64,000 nt of DNA from Lactiplantibacillus pingfangensis (GTDB lineage Bacteria; Bacillota; Bacilli; Lactobacillales; Lactobacillaceae), in assembly GCF_005404945.1 (NCBI RefSeq), contig NZ_BJDG01000012.1, positions 1 to 64,000 of the forward strand. Reading direction: 5' to 3'. The notes under the pieces are model-generated. The model worked only from the letters and a program-made list of their open reading frames with translations, was not told the DNA's origin and made no database searches. Of this stretch, positions 51,599-60,414 are shown piece after piece. Numbering within the stretch: position 1 is the stretch's first letter; every line of letters starts with the position of its first letter. Both the position numbers and the translations under genes were made by a program.

Positions 51599-53308
51599 AT
51601 GACGAAAACAACCAAAATTATCTTAACGATGGCGCTCGGAATCTTTCTATGTCTATTAGATACGACTGTCATGAACATTGCGTTACCGGCGATTCAGACC
51701 GGATTATCGACGAATTTAACGCAATTATCGTGGGCTTTAAATAGTTATACGATTCTATTTGCCAGTTTGACCATTCCATTAGGACGGGTTGCGGATTTAA
51801 TTGGCCGTACCAAAATTTATGTGCTGGGGCTAGGCCTTTTCCTAGTGGGCTCTTTAAGTTCTGGACTCGCTGGGACTGTTGATTGGCTGATCTTCGGACG
51901 ATCAATCCAGAGTATCGGTGCGGCAATTGTGTTTCCCGCTAGCATGACGATTGCGATTCAAGCTGTTCCGTTAGCTAAAAGAACGACGGCCATCGCAATG
52001 TTGGGTGTTACACAAGGTTTAGCGTCCGCCATGGGACCAACGATTGGTGGGGCGGTCACGCAATGGTTTGGTTGGCGCGGAATTTTTCTGATTAACGTGC
52101 CCCTGGTCGTCATTGCACTGATTAGTTGTGTCTGTTTGTTAGATTGGCACGACCGTCGACCAGATCAGCTTCGCTTAGACTGGCTAGGGAGCGGGCTATC
52201 AATGGTGACTTTGGGTAGCTTGACGCTGGCATTAGTCAAAGGGAGTGATTGGGGCTGGACAAGTGAACTCATCCTAGGGTTACTGGGACTTAGCCTGTTG
52301 GCATTAATTGGATTTATCGTGACGGAAGCTCGCGTCTCACAACCAATGATGCCGTTAGCGTTATTTAAAGCGCGTCAGTTTAATGGTGCCGCCCTGATGA
52401 CAGTACTATCCGGAATTTTCTTAGTGGCGTTGCTCGTTTTAATGCCCAGCTTTTTTACGAAGGTTCAAAATGCCTCAGAGTTAATGGCAGCCCTGATGAT
52501 TACGCCCGCTTCCGTGATGATATTTATTTTTTCACCGCTCAGTGGGGTCTTGCTTGGAAAAGTGGGGCCTCGTTTGGTCATTGCCATTGGGACAATCGCG
52601 ATGATTGGGGGCTATTGGCAGCTGACTATGATGAACCCCAATGTTTACTGGCAGGTCATGTTGGCGGCAATGTTAATTGGGGGTGGTTATGGCATCATTA
52701 TCGGTCCCATTACCGTGTTAGCCGCCGCTGATTTTACTGGCGCGTTGTTGACGGCCTCACAAAGTGTAATTGGTGTGTTCCGTCAAATTGGGACCTCATT
52801 AGCTGTTGCCATCTTCGTTTCGGCGCTGTCGACGAATTTAGTGACCGCCAAGCAGCATATTTGGCGAGCAGCACAAGCGAATGTGTCCGAATTGGCGATT
52901 TCTACACAAGCCAAGCGCGATACCTTGACACAAGTGAAGACGCAATTAGCGACTGAAAAGACACCGACGCAGACGACCAAGACCTTCATCACCCCGGCCA
53001 AAACTAAACGGCTCATTGCTGAAAATGAGGCCAGTGTGTTGCAACAACCACAACTGGTGCAAGCGCCAGCAGCGATTAAAGCGCAGGCACGATCGCAAGT
53101 CCGTCAAAAGGTGACCAACTCAGTCGCTTTGACGAATCAGCGCATTTATTCGGCGGTCTTGAAAATCAAACATCAAACTAAACGTGAGTTGACCAAGGCA
53201 TTTATTCAGCCTTATCAGCGGGCGCTGCCTTTCACATTCGTCATGTTACTCACGATTGGTCTGTTTGATCGGCGGCGTGATTATTTGGCCAACTCAGTGT
53301 CAAAATAA
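51599..53308 (+). CDS. DHA2-family (EmrB-type) multidrug MFS exporter
   Basis: 569 residues, ATG with GGGGGAA upstream. The first helix carries LCLLDTTVMNIALPAIQ, the DHA2 motif D1-like hallmark; motif A is LGRVADLIGRTKIY; motif C-like GPTIGGAVTQWFGWRGIF follows. About 14 helices are expected. A roughly 120-residue polar loop rich in Gln, Ala, Thr and Lys (about 425-540) lies before the last helix. It likely exports drugs or other toxic compounds with protons, controlled by the divergent TetR repressor. Confidence 0.9.
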   Translation: MTKTTKIILTMALGIFLCLLDTTVMNIALPAIQTGLSTNLTQLSWALNSYTILFASLTIPLGRVADLIGRTKIYVLGLGLFLVGSLSSGLAGTVDWLIFGRSIQSIGAAIVFPASMTIAIQAVPLAKRTTAIAMLGVTQGLASAMGPTIGGAVTQWFGWRGIFLINVPLVVIALISCVCLLDWHDRRPDQLRLDWLGSGLSMVTLGSLTLALVKGSDWGWTSELILGLLGLSLLALIGFIVTEARVSQPMMPLALFKARQFNGAALMTVLSGIFLVALLVLMPSFFTKVQNASELMAALMITPASVMIFIFSPLSGVLLGKVGPRLVIAIGTIAMIGGYWQLTMMNPNVYWQVMLAAMLIGGGYGIIIGPITVLAAADFTGALLTASQSVIGVFRQIGTSLAVAIFVSALSTNLVTAKQHIWRAAQANVSELAISTQAKRDTLTQVKTQLATEKTPTQTTKTFITPAKTKRLIAENEASVLQQPQLVQAPAAIKAQARSQVRQKVTNSVALTNQRIYSAVLKIKHQTKRELTKAFIQPYQRALPFTFVMLLTIGLFDRRRDYLANSVSK

Positions 53309-53493
53309 AGTTAACCTGGCCGGGGAGACTGACTAAGAAAATCTCGACAGGCAAAAGAATGGAAACCAGCAAAAAACATCACTGGTAAAGTGGCATAGCG
53401 TAACGTTTGTCATGACCAATAACCGTGATATAGCCTTTGACAGCTGACACTAGAGTCGTTATGCTAAAAAGACTAAGAAATGAGGTGACGACC
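53309..53493. other. Intergenic region with a strong promoter
   Basis: TTGACA (53437-53442), a 17-base spacer and TATGCT (53460-53465) are close to consensus. It drives a 21-codon ORF and then the MFS gene. Confidence 0.7.
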
Positions 53494-53559
53494 ATGTCAT
53501 ATCGCCAAATTTTGGTTTGTGTTGCTGTAGATGGTCGAGGACGTTTTTCCGTAGATTAA
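53494..53559 (+). CDS. 21-codon ORF: leader peptide or UspA remnant
   Basis: ATG at 53494 behind GAGGTG at ideal spacing, encoding MSYRQILVCVAVDG and then RGRFSVD and a stop. The N-terminal YRQILVCV...DG resembles the start of universal stress proteins (Y-ILVAVDGS), so it may be a truncated usp gene. The tight spacing (18 bases) to the exporter start also fits a translated leader. Which is true cannot be settled by eye. Confidence 0.45.
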   Translation: MSYRQILVCVAVDGRGRFSVD

Positions 53560-53577
53560 ATTTTAGGAGAAATGATC

Positions 53578-54762
53578 ATGAAAAACGTCCAAAAAAACGG
53601 ACCATCTTTAATGCTAATTATTACGTTGGTGGGCTTTCCCCAAATCAGCGAATCAATTTTTACACCAGTTTTACCTGCGCTCAGCCGGGCGCTACGTGTC
53701 AGTGCTAGTCAAGTTCAGTTGACGATGAGTAGTTATTTTGTTGCTTTTGCCATTGGCGTCCTATTTTGGGGGCAGTTAGCCGATTTGGTCGGTCGCCGGC
53801 CAGCCATGTTGGCAGGCATCGCCGTTTACTTGTTAGGTAACATCGGATTATTTGCAAGTGCCAATTTCGGTTGGCTAATTGGTTGGCTCTGCGTGCAAGC
53901 GTTTGGTGCCAGTGCTGGCTCCGTCGTGACACAAACAATCATGCGTGAGAGTTTTAGTGGCATGGCTGGGGCAAAGATTTTTGCCCAGACGAGCGCCGCG
54001 ATGGCACTAGCACCTGCTTTAGGACCACTAATTGGTGGTCTAGTACAAGCTTGGTTTGGCTATCGACAAGTTTTCAGCACGCTGATTGGCATGGCAGGGT
54101 TAATCTTGCTCTATAGTGGTTGGCGTTTACCAGAAACGCGACCAATTGGAATGACGGCCGGAACGACAGCGTCAACGCCAGTCACTTTAAAGCGGCTGGC
54201 GCGAGATCCCGTCGTCTGGGAGTACGGTTTTTTAATTGGTGGCATTAATGGCATCTTGTTTAGTTATTACGCTGAAGCGCCGTTTATTTTTGAAACGCAC
54301 TTTGGTTTTTCAACCGTTCAATATGGCCTACTTGGCTTAATCTTGGCGATGGCTAGTTTGGTTGCCGCACTACTCGTGACACAGTTGTTGACGACTCATC
54401 GGCCGGAGCAACTTATTTTAGCTGGGTTTAGTTTGAGCACGGTTGCAGCGGTAGGCTTATTGCTGGCGGCCCAATTTGATCAAGTGGTTTGGCTATTGGT
54501 AAGTATTTTTATGACTTTTTTAGGCTTGAATATTGCCTTGCCCAATTGCTTGAATCGCGCATTAATTGGCTACGAAGCCATCATGGGTCGCGCTAGTGGG
54601 TGGTTCAGCTTAGCCTACTATCTCGTCGTCAGTGGGCTGACTTATTTAATGAGTTGCTTGCATAATGGCACGATTTTGAGGTTGCCAGCTTATATTATTG
54701 TTCTTAGTAGTTTAATGCTGACCAGTTATTTCTTGGTCCAACGGCATTATTTAAAAAATTAA
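53578..54762 (+). CDS. DHA1-family (Bcr/CflA-type) MFS exporter
   Basis: 394 residues from the ATG at 53578 (7 bases after AGGAGA; ATG at 53572 is too close). Twelve helices are expected. Motif A GQLADLVGRRPAMLAG and the motif C-type ALGPLIGGLVQAWFGYR are typical of drug:H+ antiporters of the Bcr/CflA group. It is preceded by a strong promoter and a short ORF. Confidence 0.9.
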   Translation: MKNVQKNGPSLMLIITLVGFPQISESIFTPVLPALSRALRVSASQVQLTMSSYFVAFAIGVLFWGQLADLVGRRPAMLAGIAVYLLGNIGLFASANFGWLIGWLCVQAFGASAGSVVTQTIMRESFSGMAGAKIFAQTSAAMALAPALGPLIGGLVQAWFGYRQVFSTLIGMAGLILLYSGWRLPETRPIGMTAGTTASTPVTLKRLARDPVVWEYGFLIGGINGILFSYYAEAPFIFETHFGFSTVQYGLLGLILAMASLVAALLVTQLLTTHRPEQLILAGFSLSTVAAVGLLLAAQFDQVVWLLVSIFMTFLGLNIALPNCLNRALIGYEAIMGRASGWFSLAYYLVVSGLTYLMSCLHNGTILRLPAYIIVLSSLMLTSYFLVQRHYLKN

Positions 54763-54765
54763 AAC

Positions 54766-54802
54766 AACTGCGCGCAAGTCAATTTGGCTAGCGCGCAGTT
54801 TT
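54766..54802. terminator. Terminator between convergent MFS and LysR genes
   Basis: AACTGCGCGC pairs with GCGCGCAGTT across a 17-base loop and runs into TT. It is usable on both strands. Confidence 0.8.
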
Positions 54803-55643
54803 AGATTGCTGTGATGAGCTGGCGCCGACAAGCCTGAACACGGCTTAAACGCGTTGCATCCTGATTTTCGTAAAGGTAAAGGGTCCGGTTAGCCGGCTGA
54901 TAATCGGTGACAGTCAGGATTTTTAGAACTTGAGCCGTTAATAGCGCCTGTACACTGGCAGCGGCACAGAAATAGATTCCTTGTTGTTGCCTGACAAGCT
55001 GCATGGCCGTGGTCTGGTCGTTAGTTTCCAAAGGATGTTCAAACTGATCCGTTCCGAGCACTTGGGTCAGGACGGCCTGCGTGGTACTGCCAGGTTCGCG
55101 AATGATCAAAGGGAGTTGCCGTAATTGGGCTAAAGTGACTGCTGTGATTGGATAACTTTTGGCTGCGACGAATACCCAATGATCCTGAGCTGCGATAAAG
55201 CGACGATAGTCTGAGCAAGTTAGTTTTTTAGGTAATAGTGCCAAATCTAGCTGATGCCGTTGTAGTCGGTCGATAATTTCAGTGGTATTCAAACGTAACA
55301 CTTTAAGTTGGGCGTGCAACCTGAGTGCTGGTGTGAGAACTTGGTTAAGGGCTAATTGGGTCCCGGCTAATTGCAAGACCGTTGCCTGACTGGTGGTCAA
55401 CAAGGTCTCAATGTAGGCCGCCTGTTCAAACAAGGGGTGGGCTGCTTGAAAGATGGTCTTTCCAAAAGGCGTCAATTGGATGCCACGACCTTGGGCTTCC
55501 AGCAACCGGACACCGTAAGTCGTTTCAAGTTGTTTTAATTGTTTACTAACTGCTGGTTGACTAATATGAAGCTTTTTAGCCGCCTGGCCGACGCTTAAGG
55601 TTTGTGCAACGACGTAAAATAAGTGAAGTTGATGTAAATTCAT
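54801..55643 (-). CDS. LysR-family transcriptional regulator
   Basis: 280 residues. N-terminal winged helix LHLFYVVAQTLSVGQAAKKLHISQPAVSKQLKQLE (about 4-40), then the periplasmic-binding-like effector domain. It is divergent from the histidine phosphatase gene; a perfect dyad lies 16 bases upstream of its start. Target and inducer are unknown. Confidence 0.92.
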   Translation of the reverse strand: MNLHQLHLFYVVAQTLSVGQAAKKLHISQPAVSKQLKQLETTYGVRLLEAQGRGIQLTPFGKTIFQAAHPLFEQAAYIETLLTTSQATVLQLAGTQLALNQVLTPALRLHAQLKVLRLNTTEIIDRLQRHQLDLALLPKKLTCSDYRRFIAAQDHWVFVAAKSYPITAVTLAQLRQLPLIIREPGSTTQAVLTQVLGTDQFEHPLETNDQTTAMQLVRQQQGIYFCAAASVQALLTAQVLKILTVTDYQPANRTLYLYENQDATRLSRVQACRRQLITAI

Positions 55644-55659
55644 CGGAAGCCTGCCTAAC

Positions 55660-55678
55660 TGATAACCTCAAGTTATCA
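55660..55678. promoter_or_regulatory. LysR-type binding dyad
   Basis: TGATAAC-CTCAA-GTTATCA, a perfect 19-bp inverted repeat that contains the T-N11-A core of LysR sites. It lies in the divergent gap, close to the regulator's own start, fitting autoregulation and control of the phosphatase gene. Confidence 0.65.
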
Positions 55679-55749
55679 ATAATGATTATTTTGTATTATA
55701 CCGCAATAATCAGGTCTCGTATAATCGTTTTCAGAGAGGAATGATTAGC

Positions 55750-56355
55750 ATGACAATATTATACTTTGTTCGGCATGGTCAGACGATTTGGAACCAGGAA
55801 CATCGGATGCAAGGATTCAAAAATTCAGCTTTAACCCCGCGAGGATTACAGCAGGCGGATCAATTGGGGTATCACCTGACAAAATTACCAAAGATTGATC
55901 GGATTTTAGTTAGTCCGAGTCCGCGCGCGCAACAGACGGCCCAACATTTAAATGCCCAGATCAAGCGACCCATCACGACGGTTCCGGAATTTCAGGAATT
56001 GAATATGGGATGTTGGGAAGGACAAACACACCGGGCCATTCAACAAGTATCACCGGTCGAATGGCAACGATTTTGGCATGATCCCACGGCGTTTGAGGCC
56101 TTGAATGGCGGTGAGACATTTGCGCAGTTACAACAGCGGGCACAGCGAGGGTTCGAACGAAGTTTACAAGTTTATCCCAAGGAAACTTTGTTAATCGTTG
56201 CGCACCGAGTTACGTTGCGCGTGTTGCTAGCGCAGTTATTACAACAGCCAATTGTTGCAATTCCGGATCCGCAACCAACCAGTTTGACGAAGTTAACCTT
56301 GACTGCTGGACGCTATCAGGTCGCCTTTATGAATCGTATCAGCCATGATGAATGA
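55750..56355 (+). CDS. Histidine phosphatase family protein (GpmB-like)
   Basis: 201 residues from the ATG at 55750, 9 bases after AGAGAGGA; an ATG at 55741 touches the SD. The RHGQT motif with the phospho-accepting His lies near residue 9, the second Arg in SPSPRAQQTA, Glu in QELNMGCWEG, and the second His in IVAHRVTLR. Substrates of this family range from phosphoglycerate to alpha-ribazole phosphate. Confidence 0.9.
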   Translation: MTILYFVRHGQTIWNQEHRMQGFKNSALTPRGLQQADQLGYHLTKLPKIDRILVSPSPRAQQTAQHLNAQIKRPITTVPEFQELNMGCWEGQTHRAIQQVSPVEWQRFWHDPTAFEALNGGETFAQLQQRAQRGFERSLQVYPKETLLIVAHRVTLRVLLAQLLQQPIVAIPDPQPTSLTKLTLTAGRYQVAFMNRISHDE

Positions 56356-56402
56356 TTAATTAAAATTAGCTTGCCATTATGGTGATGAGTAATGAGTATA
56401 AA

Positions 56403-56440
56403 AAACTGGCAACAACCGATTTTGGTTGTTGCCAGTTTTG
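56403..56440. terminator. Bidirectional terminator
   Basis: AACTGGCAACAACC-GATTTT-GGTTGTTGCCAGTT, a perfect 14-bp stem with T and A tracts on either side. It ends both the phosphatase gene and the convergent membrane protein gene. Confidence 0.88.
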
Positions 56441-56446
56441 GGTTTG

Positions 56447-57568
56447 CTAGTAAGAATAACTACTGTAAGCGGCCATTAGTGTCACGTAATAGTAACTTGC
56501 TAAGATGATCAACCAAATTGCGATCCAAATAATACTTGCGGCGACATGGCTGACCCGTAAATGGTAACGGAAGCGGGCAACTGTCGTTGGTTCAGCAATT
56601 TTGAATGGTAAGTTGGTCGTGTCTAGCCGATCAAAGTCCTCATAATGATGAGCTGGCCAGAAAAAGCTGACGGCCTCTACACAGATCAAGCCAACTAAAG
56701 CAATAATCGTGGCTGGAAAGACAGCGGTTAGATCTACTGAGAAGGCTGGGGCGATAATATTGCGATAGAGGATAGAGATTGAGATCAAGCCTAAAACGTA
56801 CCCAACGATACGAATCACGTGTGCAGTGATAACCTTGGTCTTCAACGTAGGTTCGTGATGTAGTAACGCCTTAGTCGCTTGGTAGTGGCGTTGCCCCCAA
56901 CGGATTTCGTTACTTTCAACTAATAAATATCGGTTTTGATGTAAGTAAGGAATTTGCGCTAAAAGCACGACTAACGCGATGATTGGGATGGCCGCAATTA
57001 AAGCCATGATTAAATCTTGAACCGAGATAACCGGTTGTGTCCCAATTGCTAAAATACGACTGGCCCAGAGCAAGAGCCCAGCGGCCGCAATGGCGATTGT
57101 TCCCCAGATTTGTTGGCGGCGATAACGGTTAAACGATTTTGTGTTAGCTGGAACAAAGGCTTGTTCGTTCGAAGCGTGGTTGACCCAATAAGTGTAACTT
57201 TGGCTAGGCCATACCAGTGGGTAAACAAGCAATAACGCTCCCCCAGCAACCATTAAGCTGGCGCTGACCCAGGATAACGCCGTTGGGAACACGAGCAAAT
57301 CAAGTTTGGCTTCCAACAAGTAGAGGCTCACTAACCAGCAGGCGATTCCAAGCCACAGGGCAATTTGGCTTGTTAAATATAACCATTTTAATCCCGGTTG
57401 GGCGGCTGTAATTGTCTGACGCGCCTGTTGTTGCAATTTTAACTGCGCGCGGTTTGTTTTTGGTGCTGTGGTCGGTTGTAAATATGGCTTGCGCCAATTG
57501 AGATAAAAGCAGCCGACGCCAACCAACAATAGGATGACGGCCACGATAGTACTAATGATAATTGACAT
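56447..57568 (-). CDS. Uncharacterised multi-pass membrane protein
   Basis: 373 residues, ATG behind AAAGGAC. About eight hydrophobic segments (near 2-24, 64-85, 92-118, 155-172, 182-208, 250-268, 280-305, 340-362), with short polar linkers containing YTYWVNH and HHYEDFD. The second half partly echoes the first (YWVN and FFWPAHHYEDF after paired helices), hinting at an internal duplication. No family is recognised and no neighbour suggests a role. Confidence 0.75.
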   Translation of the reverse strand: MSIIISTIVAVILLLVGVGCFYLNWRKPYLQPTTAPKTNRAQLKLQQQARQTITAAQPGLKWLYLTSQIALWLGIACWLVSLYLLEAKLDLLVFPTALSWVSASLMVAGGALLLVYPLVWPSQSYTYWVNHASNEQAFVPANTKSFNRYRRQQIWGTIAIAAAGLLLWASRILAIGTQPVISVQDLIMALIAAIPIIALVVLLAQIPYLHQNRYLLVESNEIRWGQRHYQATKALLHHEPTLKTKVITAHVIRIVGYVLGLISISILYRNIIAPAFSVDLTAVFPATIIALVGLICVEAVSFFWPAHHYEDFDRLDTTNLPFKIAEPTTVARFRYHLRVSHVAASIIWIAIWLIILASYYYVTLMAAYSSYSY

Positions 57569-58004
57569 ATACGTAAGTCCTTTAAAATAAAGTATAGTGT
57601 AACGCTTATTTCAGTGTAAAACACATTATCGCCCAAACTAAGACGTTTTGTAAACCTTGAGATTTTCTTAAGTTCTTTGTACGTTGGGGTCATGCCGTCA
57701 ACTCTCATGAGTTAGTCATGAGAAATTTAGGGGTGATTAAGCTTGAGAAAGCGCTTTTAATTACATAGCAAGTTTTAAAGTTACAGTTAATAGGGGTGAT
57801 GGTTATTCCTGTGATAGGTCGCAAGTTTTCGATTAAAATGTATACTATAAAATGGTTGCTAAACCAATTAGATTTACTACTGGGGAGTGGCGTTAATCTG
57901 ATGAGAATTTGAGTATCAAAAGTCATAATTGTAGGTCTCGCATGGGTGGATGCGTTAAACTTATTTAAATTAGTTAGGTTTGAGAGATGGAGGATTTAAC
58001 CAAC
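57569..58004. other. AT-rich intergenic region, no supported gene
   Basis: About 440 bases between divergent genes. It contains small dyads (CTCATGAG near 57703) and AT-rich promoter-like sequence but no ORF with a ribosome binding site. Confidence 0.4.
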
Positions 58005-58196
58005 ATGTTTATCGAGTTAGATAGCGATAAAAATAGGCGATTAACTGGCCTGGAATTAAAAGAGTTTTTGGACGGCTTACCTGATGAGCTACTTAATCAG
58101 GTGTTGGTGCAGCAAGATGAAGTCGTCTTTCGAAAAGCAATCTTACAACAAAATACAGAAATTAAAACACCGACCCTATTCTTTGAAGAATATTGA
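58005..58196 (+). CDS. Small acidic protein with an EF-hand-like loop
   Basis: 63 residues from the ATG at 58005, 10 bases after GGAGGA; an ATG at 57987 gives 69 residues but lacks a good SD. Near the N-terminus the 12-residue loop DSDKNRRLTGLE fits the calcium loop (Asp1, Asp3, Asn5, hydrophobic 8, Thr9, Glu12), though Gly6 is replaced by Arg. The rest is acidic and helical. The frame ends in FFEEY; another frame continues with protein-like sequence to 58299, so a frameshift cannot be excluded. Family not recognised. Confidence 0.5.
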   Translation: MFIELDSDKNRRLTGLELKEFLDGLPDELLNQVLVQQDEVVFRKAILQQNTEIKTPTLFFEEY

Positions 58197-58418
58197 GCCA
58201 GTTTTTCTGACCAGAAGTCCCGAAGTCAAGCAATTTCAAGTGCAACGGCTAGCTCGTGCACTTTTGACTAACTTGGGCAAGCTAATTAGGCTAATTTAGC
58301 AAAAAATAATGTGTATACCAGCATTCAGTTGGGAAAGTTACCGAACAAAGGTAAATGTTAACGAACGTAATATGAAACGTATCTGTGTTTGGGTTTTAAA
58401 ATAATTATGATAATGTCT

Positions 58419-58452
58419 GCCACCGTCACCAAAACTGACGGCGGCTTTTTTG
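58419..58452 (+). terminator. Terminator
   Basis: GCCACCGTCA pairs with TGACGGCGGC and runs into TTTTTT. It lies about 220 bases after the small EF-hand-like gene and ahead of the nitroreductase. Confidence 0.8.
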
Positions 58453-58471
58453 TTTAAATTGACTAAAATAC

Positions 58472-58499
58472 TTTACTAACTAAAAGTAAGTGATATACT
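58472..58499 (+). promoter_or_regulatory. Promoter of the nitroreductase gene
   Basis: TTTACT, a 16-base spacer and TATACT (58494-58499) lie 36 bases ahead of the ATG. TTTACTAA recurs at 58472 and around 58502, flanking the -10, and might be a regulator site. Confidence 0.5.
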
Positions 58500-58534
58500 A
58501 AGTTTACTAAACCAAGTGAGGATGATAACCAATT

Positions 58535-59137
58535 ATGGAAAATCAATTTATTCAATTACAAGCGAAACGACGGACAATTTATGCGTTAGGCAAAAAACTG
58601 CCACAAGCTAATTCTGAACTCGTGACATTGATTGAAACAGCCATCAAGAATGCGCCATCAGCTTTTAATAATCAAACCACTCGCGCCGTGATTTTGTTTA
58701 ATCACTATCATGACGATTTATGGGACATGACTGCGGAGCGGTTGAAATCCGAAGTTCCCACTGAAGCGGCTTATCAAAAGACCCTTGAAAAGTTAGCCGG
58801 GTTTAAGGCCGCTTATGGCACGATCTTGTACTTTACAGATACCGCGGTTGTTAAACAAAATGAAACAGATTTTCCATTATATGCCGCTAATTTTGCCGAC
58901 TGGTCTGAACAGGCTCAAGGCAATGCCCAGTATAGTGTTTGGACTGCGCTCGCTGAAAATGGCATCGGGGCGAACTTGCAACATTACAATCCACTCATTG
59001 ATGACCAAGTGGCACAAGCTTATGATATTCCTGAAAACTGGCGACTACGCGGGCAAATGCCATTTGGGTCAATTGAAGCCGCAGCCGGTGATAAAGGTTT
59101 TATGGCAGATGCCGATCGTTTCAAGATTTTTGAATAA
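58535..59137 (+). CDS. Nitroreductase family oxidoreductase
   Basis: 200 residues. RRTIYALGKKLP at the N-terminus, NAPSAFNNQTTRAVIL (FMN-binding Ser/Asn region), and the C-terminal GIGANLQHYNP and RGQMPFGSIE match the HBN1/YdgI-like FMN nitroreductases of Firmicutes. It reduces nitro or quinone compounds with NAD(P)H. Single gene with promoter and terminator. Confidence 0.88.
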   Translation: MENQFIQLQAKRRTIYALGKKLPQANSELVTLIETAIKNAPSAFNNQTTRAVILFNHYHDDLWDMTAERLKSEVPTEAAYQKTLEKLAGFKAAYGTILYFTDTAVVKQNETDFPLYAANFADWSEQAQGNAQYSVWTALAENGIGANLQHYNPLIDDQVAQAYDIPENWRLRGQMPFGSIEAAAGDKGFMADADRFKIFE

Positions 59138-59151
59138 AGCTGATCCATTGA

Positions 59152-59177
59152 AGTCAACGTAATGTTGGCTTTTTTTG
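59152..59177 (+). terminator. Terminator after the nitroreductase
   Basis: AGTCAAC-GTAAT-GTTGGCT followed by six T. Confidence 0.75.
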
Positions 59178-59304
59178 TGGGTCATTGCAGTTCGAATCAC
59201 TTTTGGGAATTTCTAAAGAAATCCCCAAACCGATATTGTTCGCCAACGCAATCAAATGGGCGTATGCTAGAATAGAATTTAGAATGGTTGTGGAGGGTGT
59301 CAGG

Positions 59305-60414
59305 ATGCAAAAACAAGTAACGATTATTGGTAGTGGAATTGTTGGCGCGGTCACTGCTTACTATTTAAGTGCGGACCCCACGCTCAATGTGACAATTTAT
59401 GATGAGGGCATTGGTCAAGCAACTAAAAACTCGGCGGGAATCATTTCACCGTGGCTTTCAAAGCGTCGCAATCAGCGATGGTACGAGTTGGCCAAAGCCG
59501 GTGCCGCCCTTTATCCTGAAATTGTCGAAGACACGCAAATGGGTTATTCGGTTTACCAGCAGGCGGGTACCATTGTGACCAGACATGATCCCGCTGATTT
59601 GGAAGAGCTGTATGACTTGGCAATTGCGCGTCGCCAACAAGCGCCGCAAATTGGAACGGTTGAAAAACTGACTGCTGCCGAGGTGCAGAAACGGATTCCG
59701 TTGCTAACTGACCCAGAACCGGGGATTTTTATTAGTGGTGGGGCACGCGTTGATGGGGACAAATTTGCGCATAACTTGCTGAAATATGCTGAACAGCGCA
59801 ATTTAGTCCGGCATAAGGGTAAGGTTACACTTGGTGATCAAGGACAATTACTGACGCCACATGGTCAACAAGCGTATGACACCCTCATTTTAGCAGTGGG
59901 GGCTTGGCTTAAACCACTGCTATTACCAATGGGAATTGTGGCAGATGTTCGGCCACAGAAGGGTCAACTGATTGAGTTACAGTTACCTGAGTCTTGGGGT
60001 GATGATGTGCCAGTCTTAATGCCTGAAGGCGAACGTGATTTTATTCCATTTACCCGGAGCAAACTCGTTGTGGGTGCGACCCACGAAGACGACATGGGCT
60101 ATGATTTACAAAGGTCTGAACTGGTTGAACAAGATTTATTCGCCAGCGGGGCAAAATTAGATCAGCGGCTGAAAATAGATCAGATTAGCCAAATCAAGGT
60201 TGGGACACGTGCTTATACGCACGATTTCGCACCGTTCTTCGGACCGTTACCAGACAATCCGCACATTCTAGTTGCCAGTGGTTTGGGCTCATCAGGGCTA
60301 ACGACGGGACCAATGGTTGGTAAATTATTAGCAGATTATGTTCGAACTGGCAACCAGACTGATTGGGACCACTATCAGCGGCCAATTGAGACTTATTTGG
60401 AAGCAGCTGATTAG
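59305..60414 (+). CDS. FAD-dependent amino-acid oxidase/dehydrogenase-like protein
   Basis: 369 residues from the ATG at 59305, behind GGAGGG; the longer frame adds 40 unrelated residues. The dinucleotide motif is VTIIGSGIVGAVTAYYL and the DAO fold continues with IYDEG and the C-terminal ASGLGSSGLTTGP. Related to DadA/glycine oxidase types. The amine substrate is unknown. The stop overlaps the convergent RNase HI stop by 4 bases. Confidence 0.87.
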   Translation: MQKQVTIIGSGIVGAVTAYYLSADPTLNVTIYDEGIGQATKNSAGIISPWLSKRRNQRWYELAKAGAALYPEIVEDTQMGYSVYQQAGTIVTRHDPADLEELYDLAIARRQQAPQIGTVEKLTAAEVQKRIPLLTDPEPGIFISGGARVDGDKFAHNLLKYAEQRNLVRHKGKVTLGDQGQLLTPHGQQAYDTLILAVGAWLKPLLLPMGIVADVRPQKGQLIELQLPESWGDDVPVLMPEGERDFIPFTRSKLVVGATHEDDMGYDLQRSELVEQDLFASGAKLDQRLKIDQISQIKVGTRAYTHDFAPFFGPLPDNPHILVASGLGSSGLTTGPMVGKLLADYVRTGNQTDWDHYQRPIETYLEAAD

